Source of the DNA: Nannocystis sp.
GTDB taxonomy: Bacteria > Myxococcota_A > Polyangia > Nannocystales > Nannocystaceae
Direction of reading: 5' to 3'
DNA: 64,000 bases
NCBI GenBank assembly: GCA_016712315.1
Contig: JADJRG010000031.1
Span: forward strand, 1-64,000
Each line of letters starts with the position of its first letter. Position 1 is the first letter of the stretch. This document shows positions 55,254 through 64,000 of this stretch, piece after piece. Under the pieces are notes generated by a model. The model did not search any database. It saw only the letters and a program-made list of their open reading frames with translations, and was not told the DNA's origin. The translations under genes and the position numbers were made by a program.

Positions 55254-56381
55254 TCACGCTTCGGGCGCGCTGTAGGGGACCTCGCAGAGATCTTGCGGGT
55301 ACTGCCGGGTGACGCAGAGGCCGTCGTTGTCGACGGCGTCGCACTCGAGGTCGCCGGCGCACTCGATCCAGAGGCCGTCGTAGTCGCCGAACGGGAACCA
55401 CCCGCACGGCTCGTTCAGGCCGGCGTAGGCGCGGCAGGTGTCGCTCTGGTAGTCACAGAAGGTGTAGGCGCGGCAGCCGCCTTGGCAGGGCTGGCCGACG
55501 TCGCCGAGCTGCTCGCAGACGCGGCTGTCGTCGCTGCAACGGGCGGCGAGGTGGAGACAGGCGCCCTGGTAGGCGTTGGGCTCGCAGGGCTCGCCGAGCT
55601 CGGCTGGGGCGATGCAGGTCTGGGTGAAGTCGTCGATATAGGCGCAGGTGAGGCCGCGCGCGCAGGCGGCGTCGGCGCAGGACTCGCCGGCGAGGCGCCG
55701 CGGTTGGCAGGCGAGGCCGTCGCAGAAGAGATCGTCCTCGCAGGCGTTGAAGTCGTCGGAGCAGGCGGCGCTGAGCGGGCGTTGGGCGGCGCAGACCGTG
55801 CGCTGGCCGCTCTCCGGATCTTGAGCGCAGTAGGTCCCGGCCGCGCAGGTGACGTTGTTGTTGGTGCAGCTCTCTCCGAGCTCGGCGGTGATGTCGACGA
55901 CCCGACAGCGGCCGGGGCAGCAGCTCTCCTCGCAGCCAGGGGCGACGCCGCAGACGCCGTTCAAGGCGCACTCGTCGCCGATCATACATGGCTCGTCCGG
56001 GGGGACGAGGCCCTCGAAGACGAGCTCGCAGCTCGGCGCCTGGTCGCTCAGCGACTCGTCGCGGTCGCACGAGACGCCGGCCAGCTCCTCGAGGCAGGCG
56101 AGGGCGCTGACGCCGTCGTACTTGATCGTGCCCGCGGCGACGGCCGCGTCGAGGTAGTGGCCCTCGCGGTCCGAGAGCGAGGCCTCGCCGCAGGACTCGA
56201 CCGAGGCGGCGAAGGTGCAGCGCACCTGCCACTCGCACACGGCCTTCTCGTAGGCGGCGCGGTACTCGTCGTACGGGGTCGAGGCGAGCGGCGGAACGAA
56301 CGGGGAGCGCTCGCAGGCGGCGGCGCTGACGAGGCTCAGGGCGAGCGCGGCGAGGGCATATCTCAAGGGGGCGCGATGCAT
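55254..56381 (-). CDS. Cys-rich lipoprotein
   Basis: 375 residues with a lipoprotein signal (LAALALSLVSAAAC). The mature part is very Cys-rich (over 30 Cys) with units such as CALNGVCGVAPGCEESCCPG, DDLFCDGLACQPRRLAGESC, CSDDSRVCEQLGDVGQPCQG and a CGDLECD-type ending. The unit spacing resembles EB/Dickkopf-like cysteine modules frequent in myxobacterial surface proteins. It begins with a helical region (YDEYRAAYEKAVCEWQVRC). Function is unknown; disulphide-rich and therefore exported. Divergent from the M1 gene, 55 bp away. Confidence 0.85.
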   Translation of the reverse strand: MHRAPLRYALAALALSLVSAAACERSPFVPPLASTPYDEYRAAYEKAVCEWQVRCTFAASVESCGEASLSDREGHYLDAAVAAGTIKYDGVSALACLEELAGVSCDRDESLSDQAPSCELVFEGLVPPDEPCMIGDECALNGVCGVAPGCEESCCPGRCRVVDITAELGESCTNNNVTCAAGTYCAQDPESGQRTVCAAQRPLSAACSDDFNACEDDLFCDGLACQPRRLAGESCADAACARGLTCAYIDDFTQTCIAPAELGEPCEPNAYQGACLHLAARCSDDSRVCEQLGDVGQPCQGGCRAYTFCDYQSDTCRAYAGLNEPCGWFPFGDYDGLWIECAGDLECDAVDNDGLCVTRQYPQDLCEVPYSAPEA

Positions 56382-56436
56382 CCGCGAATGATAGCGGAGC
56401 CGGGCAAGACGCGCGGTGGAGTATGCTGGCGTACCT

Positions 56437-59016
56437 ATGACGATCGCCCGTGAGCACGTCCACTGCTGTCGCCGCGTCGCCGACTTCGCCTCCGCCGAGG
56501 CGGTCGATCACTACCCGCCCGACCGAGGCCTGACGAGCGCTCACGTCGACCTGGCGCTGGCCGTCGACCTGGCCACAAGGACCTGCGTGGGCGCGGTCAC
56601 GCACACGGTGCAGGCGCAGCGGGCGGGAGCGCGCTCGATCCGCCTGGACGCGGTGGGCTTCGCAGACGTGTCGGTCGAGGGGGCGGGGCTGCGCTGGAGC
56701 TACGACGGGGAGGTGATCGCGGTGGCGTGGACGGAGCCGTTCGCGGCGGGGGAGTCGCGGGCGGTGGCGGTGCGATATCGCGTGGTCGAGCCGGCGAGCG
56801 GGCTGCTTTTCGCGGGTCCGAGCGAGATCTCACCGGCGGCGCCGTGGCTGGCGGCGACCGACAACGAGACCGAGCGGGCGCGCCATTGGTTCCCCTGCGT
56901 CGATCACCCGAGCGTGCGGCCGACGCTGAGCTTCCACCTGCGCGCGGCGGCGGGCTTCACGTGTCTGGCGAACGGGGCGCTCGTCGGCGCGGATTCGCAT
57001 GAGGACGGGACGGTGACGACGCACTGGCGCTTGGACCAGGGCTGCCCGAGCTACCTGACGTGCTTCGTGATCGGCGAGCTGGTCCGCTGCGACGACGGCG
57101 AGGTGGACGGGGCGCCGATCGCCTACTTCGCGCCGCGCCCGTTCACGGCGGAGGACCTGCGGCGCAGCTTCGGCAGGACCGCGGCGATGCTGCGCTGGAT
57201 GATCGATCGCTTGGGGGTGCCGTTCCCGTTCCCGAAGTACTTCCAGTTCGCGGCGCCAGGGATCGGCGGGGCGATGGAGAACATCTCGCTGGTCTCTTGG
57301 GACGACATGTTCGTGCTCGATGAGGCGCTGGCGCAGGAGTGGGGCCGGCTGGTCGATCAGATCAACGCGCACGAGATGGCGCACAGCTACTTCGGCGACC
57401 TCGTGGTGATCCGCGACTTCGCGGACGCGTGGCTGAAGGAGTCGTGGGCGACCTATATGGAGGCGTGCTGGATCGAGCACGCGTACGGCGCGGAGGAGTA
57501 CGCGTATGAGATCTATGAGTGCGCCCAGCGCTACCTGCATGAGGCCGATGAGCGCTACCTGCGGCCGATCGTGACGCGCCGCTTCGACAGCTCGTGGCAG
57601 CTCTTCGACGCGCACTTGTACCCGGGCGGGGCGGTGCGGCTGCATATGCTGCGGCGGCTGCTGGGGGATGAGGTGTTCTGGCCGGCCGTGCGCGACTATC
57701 TGCTGGCGCACAGCGGCGGTCTCGCGGACACCGATGATCTGCGCAAGGCGTTCGAGGCGCGCTCGGGGCGCTCGCTCGCGCGGTTCTTTGATGAGTGGCT
57801 GCGCTCGCCGGGGTACCCGAAGCTGAAGGCGAGCTTCAGCTACGATCCGGGGCGCGGCGAGGGCTGCTTCGAGCTCGAGCAGACGCAGGCGGATCCGAAG
57901 GCGGGGATCCCCTGCTTCGAGCTCGACGTGGAGGTGGCGTGGACGATCGGCGGGGTGGAGTCGCGGCAGGTGGTGGCGCTGCGCGGGGCGAAGCGGTCGT
58001 TCACGGCGGCGATGAAGGGCGATCCAGAGGCGGTGCGGATCGATCCGGAGCAGAAGCTGCTGTGCGCGCTCGAGTTCAACCCGGGTGAGCCGCGGCTGCG
58101 CGCGCAGCTGCGCGGCGGCGATGTGATCGGCCGGATCGTCGCCGGCAAGACGCTGGCGAAGACGGGGACGCGGGCGAACGTCGAGGCGATCGCGGCGGCG
58201 TGGGCGACAGAGCCGTTCTGGGGGGTGCGGGTCGAGTGGGCGCGGGCGCTCGCCGACTCGGGGGCGCTGGCGGCGGGCCCAGCGATGGCGGAGATGGTCG
58301 CGCGGGAGCGCGATCCGCTGGTGTTGGAGCCGCTGCTGCGGGCAGCAGGTTCGCTGCGCGAGCCGGCGGTGGTGGCGGCGATCGAGGCGCGCTTGGCCGC
58401 TGGGCTGCCCTACCGCGCGAGCCAGGCGGCCTACGAGGCGATGGGGGCGCTGCGCGAGCGGCTGCCGGCGGCTGGGCTGGCTCGCTTGATCGAGGCGTCC
58501 GCGCGCGAAGGGTTCGGTGGGATCGTCGCGGCAGGGGCGCTGCGGGGGCTGGCTGCGTCGCGGGCGCCTGAGGCGGCGGCGATCTTGACGGCGCGGACTC
58601 GGACGCTGCAGGAAGGGGGGACGCTGGGCGATCGGGCGCGCCCAGCGGCGGCGCTGGCGTTGGGCCAGCTCGCGCGGGTGCTGGAGCGTCGTGAGCGTGA
58701 GGCGGCGATCGAGCGCCTGTGCGCGCTGCTGCGCGATCCGGCGCCTCGGGTGCGCGAGGCGGCGGTGCAGGGGCTCTCCGCGGCAGGGGCGGTCGAGGCG
58801 GCGGAGGCGATCGAGGCGTACGCGGCCGGGCTCGCGGCTCAATATAGGGTGGGCGCTCGGCGGGTCGCGAGCTCGCTCCGCCAGGCCGCGGCCGGTGCGC
58901 GCTTCGGGGCGGGTGAGGCGCAGTTGACGGCGCTGCAAGAGAAGGTGCGTAGGCTCGAGGATGAGCTCGGGCGCCTGCGCGATCGGGTGGACGCGCAGGA
59001 GGGCCGCGAGCGCTGA
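56437..59016 (+). CDS. M1-family aminopeptidase with C-terminal HEAT repeats
   Basis: 859 residues. The exopeptidase motif GGAMENISL precedes the zinc site NAHEMAHSYFGD (His312, Glu313, His316; HExxH) and ESWATYMEA, whose Glu is the third zinc ligand. After the catalytic domain come a bacterial C-terminal beta domain (KASFSYDPGRGEGCFELEQT), and then from about 570 a run of HEAT-like helices (DPLVLEPLLRAAGSLREPAV; DPAPRVREAAVQGLSAAGAV) ending in a coiled coil. It should remove N-terminal residues from peptides. No signal peptide is visible, so it is probably cytoplasmic. ATG at 56437 is better than the GTG at 56416. Confidence 0.92.
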   Translation: MTIAREHVHCCRRVADFASAEAVDHYPPDRGLTSAHVDLALAVDLATRTCVGAVTHTVQAQRAGARSIRLDAVGFADVSVEGAGLRWSYDGEVIAVAWTEPFAAGESRAVAVRYRVVEPASGLLFAGPSEISPAAPWLAATDNETERARHWFPCVDHPSVRPTLSFHLRAAAGFTCLANGALVGADSHEDGTVTTHWRLDQGCPSYLTCFVIGELVRCDDGEVDGAPIAYFAPRPFTAEDLRRSFGRTAAMLRWMIDRLGVPFPFPKYFQFAAPGIGGAMENISLVSWDDMFVLDEALAQEWGRLVDQINAHEMAHSYFGDLVVIRDFADAWLKESWATYMEACWIEHAYGAEEYAYEIYECAQRYLHEADERYLRPIVTRRFDSSWQLFDAHLYPGGAVRLHMLRRLLGDEVFWPAVRDYLLAHSGGLADTDDLRKAFEARSGRSLARFFDEWLRSPGYPKLKASFSYDPGRGEGCFELEQTQADPKAGIPCFELDVEVAWTIGGVESRQVVALRGAKRSFTAAMKGDPEAVRIDPEQKLLCALEFNPGEPRLRAQLRGGDVIGRIVAGKTLAKTGTRANVEAIAAAWATEPFWGVRVEWARALADSGALAAGPAMAEMVARERDPLVLEPLLRAAGSLREPAVVAAIEARLAAGLPYRASQAAYEAMGALRERLPAAGLARLIEASAREGFGGIVAAGALRGLAASRAPEAAAILTARTRTLQEGGTLGDRARPAAALALGQLARVLERREREAAIERLCALLRDPAPRVREAAVQGLSAAGAVEAAEAIEAYAAGLAAQYRVGARRVASSLRQAAAGARFGAGEAQLTALQEKVRRLEDELGRLRDRVDAQEGRER

Positions 59017-59038
59017 GCCGGGCTACATTGCCTGGCTC

Positions 59039-60307
59039 ATGGCGCATAACCCCCGACGAACCGAGGCCTGGACCCGTCGCGATCTGGACGGCGTGACGAT
59101 GGCGCCGACGCGCGGTCGCTCGACCGGAGCGGCCGCGACGCTGGCGGCGACGAGCGCGCCGGAGCGCGGCGACCCGGGGCTCTCGCCGACCAGCAACTCG
59201 CCGGCGCGACGCTCGCTCTCCGTGTTGCCGACGGTGAGCAGCACGGCAGACGGGGCGCTGACGCTGCTGCATGAGCCGCGCGAGCGCTACCGAAAGGTAG
59301 GGGTGCTCGGGGAGGGCGGCATGGGGGTGGTGGAGCGGGCTGAGGACGTGGATATCGGCCGATCGATCGCGATCAAGCGGCTCCTTCCAGAGATCGCTAG
59401 CGACCCGCAAGGGGTCGCGCGCTTCGTCGGTGAGGTGCAGATCGTCGGCGGGATCGAGCACCCGAACGTGGTGCCGATCCACGACGTCGGCGTCGATGAT
59501 GAGGGGCGGTACTTCTTCGTGATGAAGTACGTGGAGGGGGAGACGCTGGCTGAGGTGATCGACGCGCTGGCGGCGGGCGACGCGGCGGCGCACGGGCGCT
59601 GGACCTTTGAGCGCCGCGCGGAGGTGATGATCGCGGTGCTGCGCGCGCTCGAGTACGCGCACGCGCGAGGGATCGTGCACCGCGACGTGAAGCCAGAGAA
59701 CGTGATGATCGGGCGCTTCGGGGAGGTGTGGCTGCTGGACTGGGGGATCGCGGCGCGGACCTCCGCGCTGGCGGCGAGCGGCGGCGCGGGGGGGCTGATC
59801 GGGACGCCGGCGTATATGTCGCCAGAGCAGGCGTCAGCGGCGGTGATCGACGGGCGCAGCGATCTCTACGCGGCGGCGGTGATGTTCCATGAGCTGCTCG
59901 GGCTGCGCCACTACCTGTCCCATAAGTCAGAGAATGTGGTGGACCTGCTGACGGCGATCGCCGAGGAGCCGGCGCCGACGATCAGCGGCTGGCGCCACGA
60001 GAGCCGCTTCCAGCCGCTGCCGCCGCGGGAGCTCCGGGGGGTGTGTGTGCGGGCGATGGCGAAGGATCCGGCGGCGCGGACGGCGACGGCGGGGGCGATG
60101 ATCGCGGAGATCCAAGCGTACCTGGACGGCCGAAACAATGTGCAGTGCGTGTACTCGTTCACCAAGCGGTCGCTGCGAGAGAGCGGGCGCCTGGTCGATC
60201 GCTACCCGAAGGCCGCGGTCGCGCTGTTCTTCGCGGTGTTGGGGTTCGCTCTGATCGGTGCAGCCGCGCTGGTGGTCGTAGCGGCGCTGGCGCTCGTGAG
60301 CGCTTGA
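59039..60307 (+). CDS. Transmembrane Ser/Thr protein kinase (DWG form)
   Basis: 422 residues, ATG at 59039, starting 22 bp after the peptidase stop. An unstructured N-terminus (1-70) precedes the kinase: GEGGMG loop, VAIK-type IAIKRLL with the Lys, HRDVKPENVM catalytic loop, LLDWGIA in place of DFG, and GTPAYMSPEQ. The DWG form is known in several bacterial kinases and is not by itself a defect. A membrane helix follows near the C-terminus (VALFFAVLGFALIGAAALVV), leaving almost nothing outside. A short copy of its segment LLGL..xLSHKSE recurs at 63640. Confidence 0.88.
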   Translation: MAHNPRRTEAWTRRDLDGVTMAPTRGRSTGAAATLAATSAPERGDPGLSPTSNSPARRSLSVLPTVSSTADGALTLLHEPRERYRKVGVLGEGGMGVVERAEDVDIGRSIAIKRLLPEIASDPQGVARFVGEVQIVGGIEHPNVVPIHDVGVDDEGRYFFVMKYVEGETLAEVIDALAAGDAAAHGRWTFERRAEVMIAVLRALEYAHARGIVHRDVKPENVMIGRFGEVWLLDWGIAARTSALAASGGAGGLIGTPAYMSPEQASAAVIDGRSDLYAAAVMFHELLGLRHYLSHKSENVVDLLTAIAEEPAPTISGWRHESRFQPLPPRELRGVCVRAMAKDPAARTATAGAMIAEIQAYLDGRNNVQCVYSFTKRSLRESGRLVDRYPKAAVALFFAVLGFALIGAAALVVVAALALVSA

Positions 60308-60397
60308 TCGCGGACGGCGCCCGAAGCCTCGCGCGTCCCTCGTTCGCCCAACCGACAAAATTCGCCGCGCACGCGCGAAAGCGCTACATCATCGCCG

Positions 60398-60941
60398 ATG
60401 CCCAAGCTCATGCACGAGGGTGATGACGACGAGATCGACGGGGCACTTGTAACGGACGCGGATCCCCGTGATCACCGACCACGCGCAAGCCCGCCAGAAG
60501 CCCGAGCTCGCCGTGCTCTCGTGCATCGCCCACGCGGATGAACCCGGCGCGGAGGAGATCGCGCTCGCTGTGCTCGCCGCGACCCACGACCTCGACACGG
60601 ATCGCGCCGCCCTGCATCCTGATGTCGTCTTCGCCAGCCTCGGCGAAGTCGCCCGCAAGGCCCTGGAGAAGCTCATGCAGACGGGAAACTACGAGTTCCA
60701 AAGCGACATCGCCCGCGCCTGGTTCGCGAAGGGCGAGGCCAAGGGTGAGGCCAAAGGCAAGGCGGAGGGCAAGGCGGAGGGTGAGGCCAGGATCCTCCTC
60801 CAGGTGCTGGAGGGCCGCGAGCTCGACATCACCGACGCCATCCGCCAACGGATCCTCGGCACGACCGACTGCTCCCAGATCGAGATCTGGGTCAGCCGCG
60901 CCCTGCGCGCGAAGACCACGGCCGAGGTCTTCGAGGGCTAG
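60398..60941 (+). pseudogene. Rpn/YhgA-like nuclease-family gene with an internal deletion
   Basis: ATG at 60398 starts MPKLMHEG, the usual first residues of a large myxobacterial family related to Rpn/YhgA-like (PD-(D/E)xK) proteins, but the frame then degenerates. From 60468 a second frame carries the C-terminal third: ITDHAQARQKPELAVLSCIA, VVFASLGEVARKALEKLMQT, GNYEFQSDIARAWFAKGEAK, the (KGEA)n helix, and ILGTTDCSQIEIWVSRAL. The catalytic middle is missing. ATG at 60468 could still give a 157-residue protein. Recognition of the family is from memory. Confidence 0.6.
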
Positions 60942-61165
60942 CCCCGGGCGTGTGCGCGTACCCGATCGAGCGAGACCTACTTTCGGCGGGCGCTTCGATA
61001 GCGGAAGTGAGGCCGCGCCGCCGACGCTCGAGCGGCTGTAGCGCTTGCCCGCCGGCGCAGTGAGGCGCGGTAGGAGGCGCATGATCGCTCGGACTCGCGG
61101 GACGCGAGGTGCGCGTGCGAGTCGGTACCAGGGGGCGAGCTCGATGGTCTTGGTATCATCGGCCC

Positions 61166-62074
61166 ATGATCGGAGCGCGGGCGTCGCTGCTGTTGACATC
61201 GCTGGGGCTCGTGGCGATCGCCGGCTGCTTCACGGGCGAGGCTGCGCTGGGCCTGCCCTGCACCGACGATCTCGGCTGCGGTGACGGCCAAGAGTGCGTC
61301 CAAGGGGTGTGCTCGCGCCCTGGGGGCCCGGCCGAGGGCTCCTGCGGCGACGGTGTCGTCAACGCCGGTGAGTCCTGCGACAGCGAGGATCGCGAGCTCT
61401 GCACCGTCGACTGCAGGGCGGTCTTCTTCCGCGATCAGGTGGAGGTCGGTATCAACGGCTGGACCCATGAGGTCGTCTCGGCACCGCCGGACGACGACTG
61501 TCTGAGCACGATCTTCTGCTTCGAGGACGATTGGGAGCGTACCTCCGCCATTCCCGCGATCCCATCGGACGGCGAGGGCGGGCTCTTCGCCTGGTACAGC
61601 GGCAACCTCTCTCGGGTCCGCGGGCCAGGTTCGAGCCGGCTGATCTCGCCGGAGATCGACCTCAGCGAGGCGGTCGCGCCGATCGTCCTCCGCTTCGACC
61701 ACTACTACGCGTTCAAGGCCTACCTGGGGGAGGACGGCTCCGACGGGGCGATCGTTGAGGTCTCCCGCGACGGCGGCGCGTTCGAGCAGCTCCAGCTCAG
61801 CAGCTACACCGGGACGATCAGCGACGAGCGCAAGTGCCAGGCGGCGACCCCTCCGACGCAGAACCCGCTCCTCGGCCGCGCGGCGTTCATCGGCCGGTCG
61901 GAGACCTGGAGCCCGGCGACGGCCTCGCTCGACGCCTACGCGGGCTCAAAGATCCGACTGGGCTTCCACGTCGGCTCCGACTGCGCGTCCCTGGCGTTCG
62001 CCTGGTTCGACGGTGGGGCCGAGTGGTACCTCGACAACTTCGTGGTCTCCGGCGAGCGCTCATCGCAGCCGTAA
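61166..62074 (+). CDS. Lipoprotein with Cys-rich module and MAM/immune-inhibitor-like beta domain
   Basis: 302 residues. Signal (LLLTSLGLVAIAGC), a Cys module similar to that at 16697 (CTDDLGCGDGQECVQGVC), one myxobacterial Cys repeat (CGDGVVNAGESCDSEDRELC), then a beta-rich domain: GGLFAWYSGNLSRVRGPGSS, PIVLRFDHYYAFKAY, AIVEVSRDGGAFEQLQLSSY and FAWFDGGAEWYLDNFVVSG. The last is the usual end of immune-inhibitor-A/MAM-like galactose-binding-type domains. It is probably a surface ligand-binding protein. ATG at 61166 is the only start that yields a signal. Confidence 0.85.
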   Translation: MIGARASLLLTSLGLVAIAGCFTGEAALGLPCTDDLGCGDGQECVQGVCSRPGGPAEGSCGDGVVNAGESCDSEDRELCTVDCRAVFFRDQVEVGINGWTHEVVSAPPDDDCLSTIFCFEDDWERTSAIPAIPSDGEGGLFAWYSGNLSRVRGPGSSRLISPEIDLSEAVAPIVLRFDHYYAFKAYLGEDGSDGAIVEVSRDGGAFEQLQLSSYTGTISDERKCQAATPPTQNPLLGRAAFIGRSETWSPATASLDAYAGSKIRLGFHVGSDCASLAFAWFDGGAEWYLDNFVVSGERSSQP

Positions 62075-62136
62075 GATCTTAGGGACATGTCTTTTAAGAC
62101 ACTCTGAGCTCGTCCGAGCGCGCCGGAGCCGCTCCC

Positions 62137-62931
62137 TCAGAAGCGAGCGCGGAGCCCGAGGCCGACGAGGCCGGGGCCGGCGCTCGCGCCCCAGCGCGCC
62201 CGCCCGTCGCCGGCCTTGCGCGCCCGCGCGGCGCCGACCGTGAGGAGGATCGCCCCGGTGATTAGGAGCCCGCCAGCCGCGGCCGCGCCGGCGATCCCGA
62301 GGGTCTCGCCGAGGCGGCCGCGCTGGAAGCGCTCGGTGCGCTCGTCGATCTGCGAGGGCTGGAGATCGCTGATGTCGTTGGCGCTCGCGCTCATCACCAA
62401 GCCGGCGGTCATCAGAGCGAGCCCGGCGCCGCCCAGGCCCAGCAGGGTCGCGCCGGCGATGGTGAGGCCGCGCGCCTTGTCGTCGGTCGGCGCCTTGTCG
62501 TCGGCCGGCGCCTTGTCGCCGCCCGCGGCGAGCTTGGCCGTGATCGCGGCGCGGCGCTCGTCGATCCGCGCGCGCTCGCTGGCGATCGCCTCGGGGTCGT
62601 CGTAGGCCGCCTCTAGGCTGCCCTCGAAGCCATCGAGGAGGATCAGCGACTGCCGGAGGTGCGAGGGCTCGCCGTCGACCTCGAAGGCCATCTCGTGGGC
62701 GGTCGCCAGGTTGTAGAGGATCAGGATCTTGACCTCGACGGTCTCGGGCGTCGCCGGGACCCGCGCGTAGGCGTCGGTCCAGAGCTCGATCGCCCCCGCG
62801 TAGTCGGCGGTCTCGAACTTGGTGATGCCCCGCTGGTAAAGGGCCCGGGCCTCGGTTAGCGGCTCCTCAGCGTTCGCTGTCGCCGGTGCGCTGAGGGCGA
62901 GGGAGATGGAGAGGAGCGCGCGGAGTATCAA
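62137..62931 (-). CDS. TPR-like membrane protein, paralogue of the 18000 gene
   Basis: 264 residues from a TTG at 62931: signal (LSISLALSAPATANA), TPR-like helices (LYQRGITKFETADYAGAIEL; VKILILYNLATAHEMAFEVD), a Lys/Asp spacer with ADDKAPTDDKA repeats, and two membrane helices (LTIAGATLLGLGGAGLALMT; IAGAAAAGGLLITGAILLTV). KFETADYAGAIELW is almost the same as in the protein at 18000-18926, and the domain order is identical. Function is unknown to me. Confidence 0.75.
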   Translation of the reverse strand: MILRALLSISLALSAPATANAEEPLTEARALYQRGITKFETADYAGAIELWTDAYARVPATPETVEVKILILYNLATAHEMAFEVDGEPSHLRQSLILLDGFEGSLEAAYDDPEAIASERARIDERRAAITAKLAAGGDKAPADDKAPTDDKARGLTIAGATLLGLGGAGLALMTAGLVMSASANDISDLQPSQIDERTERFQRGRLGETLGIAGAAAAGGLLITGAILLTVGAARARKAGDGRARWGASAGPGLVGLGLRARF

Positions 62932-63033
62932 CAGCCTCAGACTACCAGTCGCCCGCGGCGGCCGACAGCGGCCGTAGGCGCGCGAATCGGCGCCTGCGTC
63001 TCGTCGAAGTCATCGTGAGAGCAGACTCCGGGG

Positions 63034-63552
63034 TCAAGACTTGCGGCCGACCCGCGCGGCGGCGGCGGCGGTCGCCGCCGCGATCTCGGCGGGGGCGAGG
63101 CGGTAGAGGTCGAAGACTGCGCGATCGATCGCGGGGAGGTCGGTCGCCGGCGTCGCGCGCAGCGCCTCGCGCTGGGCGGGGGTGAGCTCGCGCCAGCGCG
63201 GGATCCGGATCCGACGGAGGTACTGCGCCTGGAAGCGGCGGAAGCCGCCCGACATCTTGACGCAGTACGAGGCGACGAAGAGCACGGCGATCGCCGAGCG
63301 CAGGACGGTGGCGAGGGCGCGTAGATCCCAGGTGTCCTCGGGGTCATGTCCGGCGGCGGGGCCTTGGGCGACGGAGGCGACGACGGAGGCGACGCCGATC
63401 CCGAGCTTGAGCCCGGCTTGCTCGACGGTGGAAGATCCCGCACGAGGCGGCGCAGCAGGGCGAGCGGGCCAGTATGCTCGCGGATCCAGGGGGCGTCGCT
63501 GGGGGTCGCGCCGTGGAGCACGGAGACCCGCGGATCGCAGGTGCGCGCGCAT
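63034..63552 (-). pseudogene. Eco57I-type N6-adenine methylase, C-terminal remnant
   Basis: The end reads LRALATVLRSAIAVLFVASY, CVKMSGGFRRFQAQYLRRIR, IPRWRELTPAQREALRAT and stops with ARVGRKS at 63034. SxKMxGGxxRFQAQYLRRIRxPRW is a typical C-terminus of Eco57I-like methylase/restriction proteins. Upstream only GLKLGIGVAS is recognisable; earlier parts (TPSDAPWIREHTGPLALLRR) are in other frames. No catalytic NPPY motif remains. Confidence 0.7.
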
Positions 63553-63639
63553 GGTACCTCGGGATCGCCGCCCCTCGTCGCCTCATGACGCGCAGGCCTC
63601 CGCTCTTTAGCGCCTCCGCGCCCGCGCCAGGCCACGGCG

Positions 63640-63735
63640 GCGGTGATGTACCACGCGCTGCTCGGGCTGACCCACGACATGTCCCATAAGTCAGAAAGAT
63701 GGAGTGGACCTGGTGATCGCGATCGCCGAGGACCG
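63640..63735 (+). pseudogene. Short kinase-gene fragment
   Basis: AVMYHALLGLTHDMSHKSE is almost the same as AVMFHELLGLRHYLSHKSE of the kinase at 59039, and the DNA words GTCCCATAAGTCAGA and GATCGCGATCGCCGAGGA match as well. Only about 95 bp of the kinase-domain end remain, with frame breaks after KSE. Confidence 0.75.
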
Positions 63736-64000
63736 GTTGTCGCGTCGGAGCCCCGAGTCGTAGATGTCTCTCGAGTCAGACGTCGCGCGCTGCGGTCGCC
63801 CGGTGTCGGCGCCCTCGGAGCTGGGCGGCGGAGGTGGTCGCGGCGGCGTGCGCGCTCGCGAGCGCCGGCCGAGGGCGCGCTCCCGCGCGCTGTGGAGGTC
63901 GTCAGCTCGCGGCGTCGGCGCTCGGCGCGAGCCGGGAGCCGGATGTGTCCAGTCTAGAGGACAGCGACGGAGCGGCGCGGATCCACCAGGTAGAGGGCCC
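63736..64000. other. No gene recognised at the right edge
   Basis: Arg/Ala-rich frames without motifs; I see no supportable gene, terminator or repeat. A frame reading LVDPRRSVAVL on the minus strand at the very edge could be the start of a neighbouring gene end, but it is too short to call. Confidence 0.4.

Noticed and set aside
61100..61165. Promoter for the 61166 lipoprotein gene
   Set aside because: I found no -35/-10 or -24/-12 pair better than background.

Overview
The window is very GC-rich DNA that reads like a Myxococcota chromosome, most likely of the Nannocystis/Plesiocystis type. This is an inference from content: many cysteine-rich lipoproteins with long Thr/Ser linkers, several serine/threonine kinases, a sigma-54 activator with a matching promoter, a Spo0M-like HEAT protein and many GTGA/ATGA translational overlaps. 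No rRNA or tRNA gene and no cas gene was recognised.

Left third (1-13.3 kb): one large CRISPR locus that runs off the left edge, with 68 complete or nearly complete repeats plus one half repeat in three blocks (1-3034, 4133-5569, 11673-12120). The repeat 3' end (ATTGAAGC) implies left-to-right transcription, so the leader and any cas genes should lie left of the window and this is the old, distal part. The first gap holds a decayed IS3-type element. The second gap holds about 6 kb bounded by two 280-bp direct repeats, the right one attached to a truncated TniB/ExeA-like transposition ATPase and ending inside a CRISPR repeat. That block carries a dihaem lipoprotein, a HAD phosphatase lipoprotein, a VIT-family metal transporter, a lipoprotein and several gene fragments. 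The array ends against a 5'-truncated beta-propeller gene whose full-length paralogue is at 44.3-46.0 kb.

Middle (13.3-31.8 kb): a minus-strand run (vWA-like lipoprotein, kinase with a TonB-like C-terminal domain, MatB-like acyl-CoA synthetase); a flotillin-like SPFH gene with a sigma-54 promoter next to a GAF/sigma-54 activator gene; a lipoprotein joining two truncated-haemoglobin-like domains to a P-domain; a class-C acid phosphatase; a metal-type outer-membrane uptake pair (His-rich lipoprotein plus TonB-dependent receptor); and a redox module (ferredoxin reductase, MerR regulator, diiron protein) behind a palindrome-overlapped promoter.

31.9-39.5 kb: a SWIM zinc-finger / unknown / vWA / MoxR AAA+ / DUF5682-like operon of unknown function. 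39.8-46.0 kb: a Spo0M-HEAT protein and lipoproteins.

46.2-53.4 kb: the most system-like cluster. Four ATP-grasp ligases (three paralogous, one RimK-like), an S51-type (dipeptidase E/cyanophycinase-like) serine hydrolase and an Fes/esterase-D-like hydrolase are arranged around a 45-bp divergent start region. The make-up suggests synthesis, trimming and release of a peptide- or amide-type small molecule.

53.5-64 kb: a vWA lipoprotein with a possible sigma-54 promoter, Cys-rich lipoproteins, an M1 aminopeptidase with HEAT repeats, a membrane-anchored kinase, a TPR-like membrane protein, and remnants of an Rpn/YhgA-like nuclease, an Eco57I-type methylase and a kinase.
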